NCBI GenBank assembly: GCA_002308815.1
Contig: DBVX01000097.1
Span: forward strand, 1,136-23,206
Reading direction: 5' to 3'
DNA length: 22,071 bases
Source: Bacteroidales bacterium UBA1253
Lineage (GTDB): Bacteria; Bacteroidota; Bacteroidia; Bacteroidales; Paludibacteraceae
The notes under the pieces were generated by a model. It was not told where the DNA came from. It did not search any database and worked only from the letters and a program-made list of their open reading frames with translations. Made by a program: the position numbers and the translations under genes. Positions 15,573 to 22,071 of the stretch are shown here, piece after piece (within the stretch, counting starts at the first letter, position 1; every line of letters begins with the position of its first letter).

Positions 15573-16396
15573 GCAAGCCACTGATTGATTTCGATGAGAT
15601 TTTGCGCACCCGTGCACCGCATCTGCCCCGTTTCGCCAAGCGGTGGCTCCGGCGGATTGTACACGTGGACGAGATGAATGCCTTCTACGAAACGCACAAG
15701 GGCATCTATGATTTCGATTTCGCGCGTATCTATCTGAACGAGGGTCTGCATTGTGATGCCACCGTGGAAGGGACGGAGAACATCCCTGCGGACAACCGTC
15801 CCGCAGTGTTTGTGAGCAACCACCCGTTAGGCGGACTGGACGGTATTATCCTGAGTCTGCTGCTCGGAGAAAGGCGCGGGTACCATCTCCGTGTGATTGT
15901 GAACGACCTGCTGCTGTACATCCGCCCGCTGGCGGGTATCTTCGTGCCTGTCAATAAGATTGGCGGTCAGAGCCGTGAGTATGCACAGAGGCAAAGGGAA
16001 CTATGGGAGTCAGATATGGACATACTGACTTTCCCAGCCGGTGCGTGCAGCCGTTTGCAAAGGATACGCGGAAAAGGGTTCACGGTAAGCGACTTGGAAT
16101 GGAAAAGTTCTTTCATCCGGCACGCGGTGAAGACCCGTCGTGATGTGGTGCCCGTGTATTTCGACGGGCGCAACTCCGGTTTTTTCTACCGGCTTGCCTT
16201 CATCCGCAAACTTCTGGGCATCAAGACCAATATCGAGATGCTCTATCTGGTGGACGAGATGTACGGCGCACGCGGCAGGCATTTCCGTGTCCGTATAGGG
16301 CAGCCTGTCCCCTACTCCGTCTTTGACCGGAGCCGTACTCCGGACGAATGGGCGGCATGGGTAAAGGAGAAGGTGTACAATCTGGAGGTACAGTAA
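15569..16396 (+). CDS. glsA: GlsA-like lysolipid O-acyltransferase (PlsC/hemolysin type)
   Basis: The 275-residue protein has the acyltransferase block VSNHPLGGLDG (82-92) with His85 and Asp91, the FPAGACSR block (155-162), and a third block VVPVYFDGRNS. The His-Asp spacing is five residues rather than the four of classical HX4D enzymes. In Bacteroides, GlsA adds the second, ester-linked fatty acid to N-acyl glycine made by GlsB; the homologous OlsA does this for ornithine lipids. The glsB-like gene follows 68 nt later under its own promoter, which strongly supports the GlsA reading over a generic PlsC. It acts at the inner face of the cytoplasmic membrane, probably peripherally: no clear transmembrane helix is present. 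Confidence 0.82.
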   Translation: MSKPLIDFDEILRTRAPHLPRFAKRWLRRIVHVDEMNAFYETHKGIYDFDFARIYLNEGLHCDATVEGTENIPADNRPAVFVSNHPLGGLDGIILSLLLGERRGYHLRVIVNDLLLYIRPLAGIFVPVNKIGGQSREYAQRQRELWESDMDILTFPAGACSRLQRIRGKGFTVSDLEWKSSFIRHAVKTRRDVVPVYFDGRNSGFFYRLAFIRKLLGIKTNIEMLYLVDEMYGARGRHFRVRIGQPVPYSVFDRSRTPDEWAAWVKEKVYNLEVQ

Positions 16397-16409
16397 AAAT
16401 CAATACGCA

Positions 16410-16441
16410 CTTGCTCACTTCGTAAAATCCGCTTACCTTTG
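16410..16441 (+). promoter_or_regulatory. Bacteroidetes-type promoter for glsB unit
   Basis: CTTG at 16410-16413 and TACCTTTG at 16434-16441 (20-nt spacer) match the -33 TTG and -7 TAnnTTTG consensus. The expected start near 16448 leaves a short leader of about 17 nt containing AAAGGA before the ATG at 16465. The -7 box is followed by CGGCA, exactly as in the promoter at 7118-7125. Confidence 0.7.
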
Positions 16442-16464
16442 CGGCACAATAAAGGACTTTCCGA

Positions 16465-17463
16465 ATGAAAGACATTATCCCGCGCGTCAGTCGTGACCTG
16501 ATAAAGAAGGAACTGACCAAGAAGAATTTCATCCGCCCCACAAACAAGGCGGAGAACGAGATATACGATTTCACAGCGGCGGAGGCTCCCAACCTGATGC
16601 GCGAGGTAGCCCGTCTGCGCGAGATCACCTTCCGCACGGCGGGAGGCTCCACCGGCGAGGAGATGGATATGGACGAGATGGACACAATGGAGCCGCACCC
16701 GTACCACCAGCTGATTGTCTGGGATCCTATCAACGACGAGATAGTGGGCGGCTACCGGTACCTGCTGTGCCGCGACTGCCGGTTCGATGATAAGGGACAG
16801 CCGATGCTCACCTCCTCCCACTTGTTCCGCTACACAGACTATTTCATCCGCTATTACCTTCCCTACACCATTGAACTGGGGCGCGCCTTCGTACAGCCGA
16901 TGTACCAGAAGCGCGAGATGGGCAACAAGTCGCTGTATGCCCTTGATAACATCTGGGACGGCATCGGTGCCGTACTGTACAACCACCGCGACGAGATCCG
17001 CTACATGATCGGGAAGGTCACGATATACCCGCAGTACGACACGCTGTCGCGCAATCTGATATACGCCTACCTTCACCGCTTCCACAACGACCCGAAAGGG
17101 CTGTTCCATCCCTACAATCCGATTGACATATCCATCGAGGGACAGGAACTGGCGGACAGCGTGTTCGTAGGCGATGACCCTGCGCTCAACTACCAGTTGC
17201 TCCAACGCGCCCTGCACGCACGCGGGACATCCCTGCCACCTATGTTCTCTGCCTACCTGAACGTCGCCAAACGCCTGCACTTTTTCGGCAATACGGTGAA
17301 CGATGAGCTGTCCAATGTCTATGAAACAGGCATAATGGTGACAGTGAACGACATAAAAGAGGAAAAATGGACCCGCTACGTAGGAGCCTATATCCACTAC
17401 ATCAAACATATTTTCTCCGAACGCTCCGTCAACCGGACATCCTTCCTGACTGAAGAACACTGA
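16465..17463 (+). CDS. glsB: GlsB-like glycine/ornithine N-acyltransferase (GNAT-type)
   Basis: The 332-residue protein belongs to the OlsB/hemolysin-related GNAT group (Acetyltransf_5). Key segments are MREVARLREITFRTAGGSTG, the acidic MDMDEMDTMEPHPYHQLIVWD, IVGGYRY, and IELGRAFVQPMYQKREMGNK, where the Glu and Arg correspond to the conserved 'ELGRSFV' strand. The enzyme would transfer a 3-hydroxy-acyl group from acyl-ACP to the amine of glycine (GlsB) or ornithine (OlsB). In Bacteroides the product is glycine lipid, reported to matter for stress tolerance and gut fitness. It is paired with the glsA-like gene upstream but has its own promoter. Glycine rather than ornithine is inferred from the phylum, not from the sequence. 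Confidence 0.84.
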   Translation: MKDIIPRVSRDLIKKELTKKNFIRPTNKAENEIYDFTAAEAPNLMREVARLREITFRTAGGSTGEEMDMDEMDTMEPHPYHQLIVWDPINDEIVGGYRYLLCRDCRFDDKGQPMLTSSHLFRYTDYFIRYYLPYTIELGRAFVQPMYQKREMGNKSLYALDNIWDGIGAVLYNHRDEIRYMIGKVTIYPQYDTLSRNLIYAYLHRFHNDPKGLFHPYNPIDISIEGQELADSVFVGDDPALNYQLLQRALHARGTSLPPMFSAYLNVAKRLHFFGNTVNDELSNVYETGIMVTVNDIKEEKWTRYVGAYIHYIKHIFSERSVNRTSFLTEEH

Positions 17464-17486
17464 ACATTAATTACTGAAGCAAAAAC

Positions 17487-18173
17487 GTGACAGAAATCCA
17501 ACAACATATAGCCGCTATACGTCAGACTCTTCCTGAAGGTGTAAGTCTTCTGTGCGTAAGCAAGTTCCAGCCCATAGATGCCATCCGCGAGGCATACGAT
17601 GCGGGTGAGAGGGACTTTGGTGAAAGCCGTGTTCAGGAACTCCTGCTCAAACACGAGGCACTGCCCAAAGACATCCGCTGGCACTTCATCGGACACCTGC
17701 AGACCAACAAAGTCAGGCAGATTGTGCCGTTCATTCATCTGATTCACAGCGTGGACAGCGAACACCTTCTCGCCTGTATCAACCGCGAGGCGGAGAAAAT
17801 AGGTCAAAATGTCAATGTGCTGCTCGAACTGCACGTGGCGGAGGAAACAAGCAAAACCGGTTTCACTCCCGATGAACTGGACAACCTGACCGAATCCATA
17901 AGCCGTGGTACACTTTCCTTTCCTTTTGTCAATGTGCGTGGGGTAATGGGTATGGCGACCAACACGGACGACCGGAACGAGTGGCGGCGCTGCTTCCGTC
18001 TGATAGCGGACGCGGGGCGAAGACTACAAAACGGCATGATAAACAGCCATTCGCACACCGAACCCGCTATTGTGTCCATGGGTATGTCCGAGGATTACCC
18101 TGTAGCCGTAGAAGAGGGTTCTACTATGGTGCGTATCGGTTCATCCGTCTTCGGAGCGAGAAACTATGCATAA
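17487..18173 (+). CDS. yggS: YggS/PLPBP family PLP-homeostasis protein
   Basis: The 228-residue protein is a full-length single-domain alanine-racemase-like barrel without racemase activity in known members. Motifs: LLCVSKFQP with the PLP-binding Lys26, FGESRVQELLLK, WHFIGHLQTNKVR, MGMATNTDD, and the phosphate-binding SMGMSEDYPVAVEEGSTMVRIG. It buffers intracellular pyridoxal phosphate and affects amino-acid pools. The start is GTG at 17487, 23 nt after glsB. The stop lies inside the TonB receptor gene (8-nt overlap, 18166-18173). Confidence 0.93.
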   Translation: MTEIQQHIAAIRQTLPEGVSLLCVSKFQPIDAIREAYDAGERDFGESRVQELLLKHEALPKDIRWHFIGHLQTNKVRQIVPFIHLIHSVDSEHLLACINREAEKIGQNVNVLLELHVAEETSKTGFTPDELDNLTESISRGTLSFPFVNVRGVMGMATNTDDRNEWRRCFRLIADAGRRLQNGMINSHSHTEPAIVSMGMSEDYPVAVEEGSTMVRIGSSVFGARNYA

Positions 18174-20640
18174 AAGAGCCTTCATACTTGCTGTCTGTCT
18201 CCTTTGCCTTTCCGTTCTTCTGTATGCGGAAAGGACAACCCGCATTTACGGCTACGTGCTGGACCGGCAGAACGTGGGCATCGAACTGGTGAACGTCTTT
18301 CTGGACGACGGTGTGACCGGCACCACCACCAACAAAAACGGTTATTACACGCTTACGATTCCTATGCAGGACACCGTGTGCCTGACGTTCTCCTTTTTAG
18401 GTTACACGACGCTCAAGCAGTACGTCTTCACTGAGCAGGACGTGCTGAACATCAACGTCGTGATGCAGGAGGAGACAACCGCATTGAACGAGGTGGAGGT
18501 GCGCGGCATACAGAAGCAGCAGGGAATGATGGACAACACCTCCACCGAAATCATCCACTTGATGCCGGACGCTACGGGCGGATCGATAGAAAGCCTTCTC
18601 ATTACGTTTGCGGGGGTGAACCAGAACAACGAACTGAGTACGCAGTACAACGTACGCGGCGGCAGCTTTGACGAGAACTCGGTGTATGTGAACGGGATGG
18701 AGATACACAGGCCCTTGCTGCTGCGCAGCGGGCAGCAGGAGGGACTGAGTTTCGTTAACCCGGATATGGTGGAGTCAGTGAGTTTCTCGGCAGGCGGTTT
18801 CACCGCCGAGTACGGGGACAAGATGTCCAGCGTTCTGGACATACGCTACAAACGCCCTACCCGATTCGAGTCATCAATGAGCCTGAGCCTGCTGGGAGCC
18901 AACGCCTATTTCGGATGGGGTGACAAAAAGCAGAGTCAGATGCACGGAATCCGATACAAGACAAGCAAGTACCTGCTCGGCGCGCTGCCCACTTCGGGCA
19001 ACTACCAGCCCAACTTCTTCGACTACCAGACGCAGATGACGTGGACGCTGCCACAGCAGTGGCAACTGGCTTTTCTGGGCAACTTCTCGCTGAACAACTA
19101 CACCTTTGTTCCCGACTCGGAGAGCGAGGGATTCGGCACCTACACACAGGCGATGAACCGCACCATTTACTACGAGGGACAGGAGAAGGACCGCTTCCTG
19201 ACCACTTTCGGCGCGCTGACCGCCTCACGGCAGTACAAACTCAATCAATCGACCTTGGATATAGGATTCACGCTCAACGGGTTCTACACGCGCGAGCAGG
19301 AGACATACGACATTCTGGCAGACTATATCCTTTCCGAGCAGTCATTAGACGGGAACAAGGCGACCGCCTCCAAACCCGGCGAGATATCGGACGGCAGTAC
19401 GGCTGGTCACGATGTCATAGCCGAAGGCATCAACCACGAACACGCGCGCAACCAACTGCAGGCAGGTGTGATTGCATTGGCTCACAGCGGACAATGGCAG
19501 CACGCGCAGAACACCCTCTCTTGGGGGCTGCAGGGTCAGGCGGAACTCATCAGCGACCGTATATCCGAATGGGAATGGCGCGACTCGGCAGGCTACTCAA
19601 TGCCGAATGACAACCGGTTGATGCAACTCTATTATACGCTCAAAGGCGAGAACAGGATGCGCAGCGCACGGATGGAAGCCTACGTGCAGGATGCATACAA
19701 ATGGAACACCGAACTGGGCAGTGTGATTCTGACGGGCGGCGTGCGGCTCAACTGGTGGAACTTCACCAACGAGGTGCTGGTGTCACCGCGTGCCAATGTG
19801 GTCTGGTTCACGGGCAAACAGAGGGACATCGCCCTGCGGTTCGGCACGGGACTGTACTATCAGGCACCCTTCTACAAGGAGCTGCGCGACACGGCAACGA
19901 CCAACGGCGTGACACGTATCGTGCTGAACGACCAACTCAAGGCGCAGCGGTCGGTGAACGCCGTATTGGGCTGCGACTACTATTTCCGCGCATGGGGACG
20001 ACCCTTCAAGTTCACCACCGAACTGTATGCCAAGTACATTGACCGCATGATCTCCTACACGGTGGAGAACGTGCGCGTCCGCTACTCGGGCAAGAACGAC
20101 AGCCGCGCCTATACACTGGGGGCAGACCTGAAACTGTACGGCGAACTGGTGCCGGGAGTCGATTCGTGGGTCAGCCTGAGCGCGATGCGGAGCCGTATGC
20201 ACTTGGAGGAGGACACTTACAACCTCGGCTGGTTCCCCACCCCGCAGGAGCAGCGGTGGGCGGTGACGTTCTTCTTCCAGGACTACATCCCCAAGTTCCC
20301 GCAGTACCGCCTGCACCTGAAGTTCATCTATTCGGAAGGTCTGCCGTTCGGCTATCCGCACCGTGAGGATATGCGCTATCTGGGACACCTGTCCTCATAC
20401 AAAAGGCTGGACATAGGCGCGAGCCGCACGTTCTCTGCACAAACCGACAAGTTCATGCGCGGCGACGGAGCCAGACATATCGACTCATGGAGCATCTATT
20501 TTGAAGTGTTCAACGTGGTGGGATGGAAGAACGTCAATTCCTACTATTGGATATCCGCCGCCAACGGCAACCAGTGGGCAAGTCCCAACTACCTGACCGG
20601 ACGCATGTACAACCTGAGATTAGCTGTCAACTTGAAATAG
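18166..20640 (+). CDS. TonB-dependent outer-membrane receptor with CarboxypepD_reg-like domain
   Basis: The 824-residue protein has a signal peptide (1-21, [17 protein letters not shown]), a carboxypeptidase-regulatory-like beta-sandwich (about 25-108, [20 protein letters not shown] ... [11 protein letters not shown]), a plug (about 110-235 with [19 protein letters not shown] and [20 protein letters not shown]) and a barrel to the C-terminus ([11 protein letters not shown]). It lacks the longer SusC-type layout and no SusD-like gene follows, so it is a simple TonB-dependent transporter rather than a polysaccharide-utilisation pair. Substrate unknown. The start overlaps yggS by 8 nt. It appears intact, and it is the last gene before the compositional change at about 20641. 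Confidence 0.9.
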   Translation: MHKRAFILAVCLLCLSVLLYAERTTRIYGYVLDRQNVGIELVNVFLDDGVTGTTTNKNGYYTLTIPMQDTVCLTFSFLGYTTLKQYVFTEQDVLNINVVMQEETTALNEVEVRGIQKQQGMMDNTSTEIIHLMPDATGGSIESLLITFAGVNQNNELSTQYNVRGGSFDENSVYVNGMEIHRPLLLRSGQQEGLSFVNPDMVESVSFSAGGFTAEYGDKMSSVLDIRYKRPTRFESSMSLSLLGANAYFGWGDKKQSQMHGIRYKTSKYLLGALPTSGNYQPNFFDYQTQMTWTLPQQWQLAFLGNFSLNNYTFVPDSESEGFGTYTQAMNRTIYYEGQEKDRFLTTFGALTASRQYKLNQSTLDIGFTLNGFYTREQETYDILADYILSEQSLDGNKATASKPGEISDGSTAGHDVIAEGINHEHARNQLQAGVIALAHSGQWQHAQNTLSWGLQGQAELISDRISEWEWRDSAGYSMPNDNRLMQLYYTLKGENRMRSARMEAYVQDAYKWNTELGSVILTGGVRLNWWNFTNEVLVSPRANVVWFTGKQRDIALRFGTGLYYQAPFYKELRDTATTNGVTRIVLNDQLKAQRSVNAVLGCDYYFRAWGRPFKFTTELYAKYIDRMISYTVENVRVRYSGKNDSRAYTLGADLKLYGELVPGVDSWVSLSAMRSRMHLEEDTYNLGWFPTPQEQRWAVTFFFQDYIPKFPQYRLHLKFIYSEGLPFGYPHREDMRYLGHLSSYKRLDIGASRTFSAQTDKFMRGDGARHIDSWSIYFEVFNVVGWKNVNSYYWISAANGNQWASPNYLTGRMYNLRLAVNLK

Positions 20641-20666
20641 GGCAAACGTTTTTACCGCATAAGACT

Positions 20667-21524
20667 ATGGCGACGAAAGAGACACCGATGATGGAGCAGT
20701 TCCGCAAGATCAAAGAGCAATACCCCGACGCACTGCTTCTGTTCCGCTGCGGAGACTTCTACGAGACGTACGAAGATGACGCGGAGGTGTGCGCCAAGAC
20801 TCTCGGCGTCACATTGACGAAGAGCACCACGAGCGGTGTCCGTATGGCAGGCTTCCCCTACCATGCTCTCGACAAGTACCTGCCGAAGCTCATTCGCTCA
20901 GGCAATCGCATCGCTATCTGCGACCAGCTCGAGAAGCCGACCAAGACGGAGCGGCCAAAGACGGAAGACGTCAAGGCGGAGCCTGTCGCAGAGACGCCAC
21001 AACCCAAGAAGCGCGGACGCAAGCCGTCACAGAAGAAGGATGACGCTGCGCCGCAGCTCGTCTATTCCACCTACCAGAACGCTGCAGGCAGGACTTGCGC
21101 CAAGATAAGCGGCTTCAAGGAGGACGACACCGCCTATCAGATGGCCGGCCTGTACAATGCGTCGAAGTCGTGGGACAGGAAGAAGGACGGCAGCAAGGAC
21201 TATTCGCTCATCTTCGGCCCCATCTACGCCGCTGCGGCAGAGCTGCTATGCAAGGCGCTGAACGCCAAGGATGACGCCCAAATCAAGGCCGCCCATGATT
21301 GTTTCGCAGAAGCCCTGAAAGCGCACCGCGACATGAAGTCGGAGAGCCGCAAGGCGTTCATGGAGAAAGTCGAGAAGAGAAAGGCCGGCAAGGCGCAGAA
21401 GGCGAAGGCCCCGAAAGAGAAGACCTATACCGAGTCGCAGCTCCGCGAGCTTCTTGAGCGCTATGCCAACGGCGAGAGCGTGCCCGAGATCGAGAACCTT
21501 ATCAACAACCGCAAGACAGCGTAA
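20667..21524 (+). CDS. Stand-alone MutS domain I protein with AT-hook-like linker
   Basis: The ATG at 20667 gives 285 residues; the frame extends upstream only inside the TonB receptor gene. Residues 1-91 are a clean MutS N-terminal mismatch-recognition domain: [35 protein letters not shown] with the mismatch-reading Phe31-Tyr32-Glu33, [17 protein letters not shown], and [11 protein letters not shown]. The connector, core, clamp and ATPase domains of MutS (about 850 residues) are absent. A basic linker contains PKKRGRKPS (113-121), an AT-hook-like motif. Residues about 130-230 form an unrecognised alpha/beta segment, then a Lys/Ala-rich coil (235-250), and a short helical tail ([16 protein letters not shown]). 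I recall lone MutS-I proteins from Bacteroidetes mobile elements. Role unknown; DNA binding is inferred. Confidence 0.8.
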   Translation: MATKETPMMEQFRKIKEQYPDALLLFRCGDFYETYEDDAEVCAKTLGVTLTKSTTSGVRMAGFPYHALDKYLPKLIRSGNRIAICDQLEKPTKTERPKTEDVKAEPVAETPQPKKRGRKPSQKKDDAAPQLVYSTYQNAAGRTCAKISGFKEDDTAYQMAGLYNASKSWDRKKDGSKDYSLIFGPIYAAAAELLCKALNAKDDAQIKAAHDCFAEALKAHRDMKSESRKAFMEKVEKRKAGKAQKAKAPKEKTYTESQLRELLERYANGESVPEIENLINNRKTA

Positions 21525-21525
21525 G

Positions 21526-21533
21526 AAAGGAGG
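21526..21533 (+). promoter_or_regulatory. Strong Shine-Dalgarno AAAGGAGG
   Basis: AAAGGAGG lies 5 nt before the ATG at 21539 and is complementary to the 16S 3' end. Chromosomal Bacteroidetes genes seldom have such a strong ribosome site, and none of the other genes in this window does. It settles the start of the next gene and hints at a different origin. Confidence 0.75.
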
Positions 21534-21538
21534 ACACT

Positions 21539-22027
21539 ATGCACAGCAGGATATTCCAGATAAGCAACGCCCCCATTGACAAGGACGACTATTCCATCCC
21601 CGAGTGCTATTACGACGACTCGCCGTTGTTTGCGGACTACATAGGCGAACCTATAAAAGGGGAGACGCGCGAAGAGTGCATCGAATGGCTTGCAGAAAGT
21701 ATTTCCGACCTCTTCTCGTATGACAAAGAAGCGGGAGCGTTCGTCTACAAGGGCAAGGATGCCCTACATGAGTTCAAACAGAAATGGACCGAAGCCATCA
21801 AGGAGATTGCCGACAAACTGACCGCAGACAATATAACGGAGGAGAGGAACCTCCACCGCCTCCGCAAGCTCACGAAGTCGACGCACCTTGAAAGCAGCTT
21901 CCGTTTCGACATCAACGAGTGGAACGGATGGGCAGGACCTATGGAGGACCTTGTCGAATACGCAGGGTATCAGCTTAAAGAGGGCGACCGCATCTATGTG
22001 GGAGCCGTCATCGACTATCATTATTAA
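21539..22027 (+). CDS. Hypothetical acidic protein of the accessory region
   Basis: The 162-residue protein is acidic, has no signal peptide or membrane helix, and is not a family I can name. It begins MHSRIFQISNAPIDKDDYSI, has a predicted helical centre (ECIEWLAESISDLFSYDKEAG, then EFKQKWTEAIKEIADKLTAD), and a conserved-looking aromatic C-terminus (FRFDINEWNGWAGPMEDLVEY ... GAVIDYHY). The overall look is that of small proteins carried on Bacteroidetes conjugative elements or phages. It sits 14 nt after the MutS-I gene behind a strong ribosome site and 11 nt before another start codon, so it is inside an operon. An anti-restriction-like acidic decoy is possible but unsupported. Confidence 0.7.
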   Translation: MHSRIFQISNAPIDKDDYSIPECYYDDSPLFADYIGEPIKGETREECIEWLAESISDLFSYDKEAGAFVYKGKDALHEFKQKWTEAIKEIADKLTADNITEERNLHRLRKLTKSTHLESSFRFDINEWNGWAGPMEDLVEYAGYQLKEGDRIYVGAVIDYHY

Positions 22028-22038
22028 ACCCAAGTACA

Positions 22039-22071
22039 ATGAGACAATTCACGAAAAAGCAGCTACGGCAG
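22039..22071 (+). CDS. Start of a gene cut by the window edge
   Basis: ATG at 22039, 11 nt after the previous stop, opens a frame of 11 codons (MRQFTKKQLRQ) that runs to the last base. The basic, Gln/Lys-rich beginning and the tight spacing fit the next gene of the accessory operon. Nothing more can be said from 33 nt. Confidence 0.5.
   Translation, partial: MRQFTKKQLRQ

Noticed and set aside
20523..20666. Longer N-terminus for the MutS-I protein
   Set aside because: The extension lies in the end of the TonB receptor gene; the MutS domain begins properly just after the ATG at 20667.
1..22071. tRNA, rRNA, CRISPR array, insertion sequence or integrase
   Set aside because: No cloverleaf, no regularly spaced repeats, no transposase or recombinase motifs were found on reading both strands.

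Overview
The window looks like a chromosomal segment of a Bacteroidales bacterium (Bacteroides/Prevotella-like, moderately GC-rich; I cannot name the genus). The evidence is a long NusB with an N-terminal extension, Bacteroidetes-only families (DUF4293, DUF4494, DUF4465, DUF4105), surface proteins with C-terminal tags ending GVYIINGKK, and two promoters of the Bacteroidetes type (-33 TTG/TTTG, -7 TAnnTTTG). Every gene I can support is on the + strand, and coding density is very high with many 4-13 nt overlaps.

Region A (1-7017) is the end of a surface-protein operon. It holds a porin-like beta-barrel cut by the window edge, a DUF4465 plus two-FN3 exported protein, a 1327-residue GLUG-repeat surface protein, and a 48-residue peptide gene starting inside the stop codon of the GLUG gene. 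A 12-bp stem terminator closes the unit.

Region B (7095-16396) starts at a clear promoter and reads as one long transcription unit: DUF4293 membrane protein, nusB, yajC, a short ybbR, a DegT-type sugar aminotransferase, rpoN (sigma-54), a PAP2 membrane phosphatase, a DUF4105 protein that I read as the Bacteroides-type lipoprotein N-acyltransferase Lnb, an alkaline-phosphatase-fold protein that seems to have lost most metal ligands, DUF4494, and a GlsA-like O-acyltransferase. Two spacers, after nusB and after ybbR, contain degenerate short repeats that also hold the stop codons of the upstream genes.

Region C (16410-20640) has its own promoter and carries the GlsB-like N-acyltransferase, the YggS/PLPBP PLP protein, and a TonB-dependent receptor. 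GlsA and GlsB together would make N-acyl/O-acyl glycine lipids. With Lnb, PAP2, YajC and YbbR, regions B and C are strongly biased to envelope lipid, lipoprotein and export functions.

Region D (20667-22071) has a different character: a stand-alone MutS domain I with an intact FYE mismatch-reading motif plus an AT-hook-like segment, an unrecognised acidic protein preceded by a strong Shine-Dalgarno sequence, and the first 11 codons of another gene. This looks like the edge of a mobile element or other accessory island, although no attachment site, integrase or repeat is visible.

No tRNA, rRNA, CRISPR array or insertion sequence was recognised. No gene-free stretch exceeds 300 bases; the longest (6965-7186) holds a terminator and a promoter.
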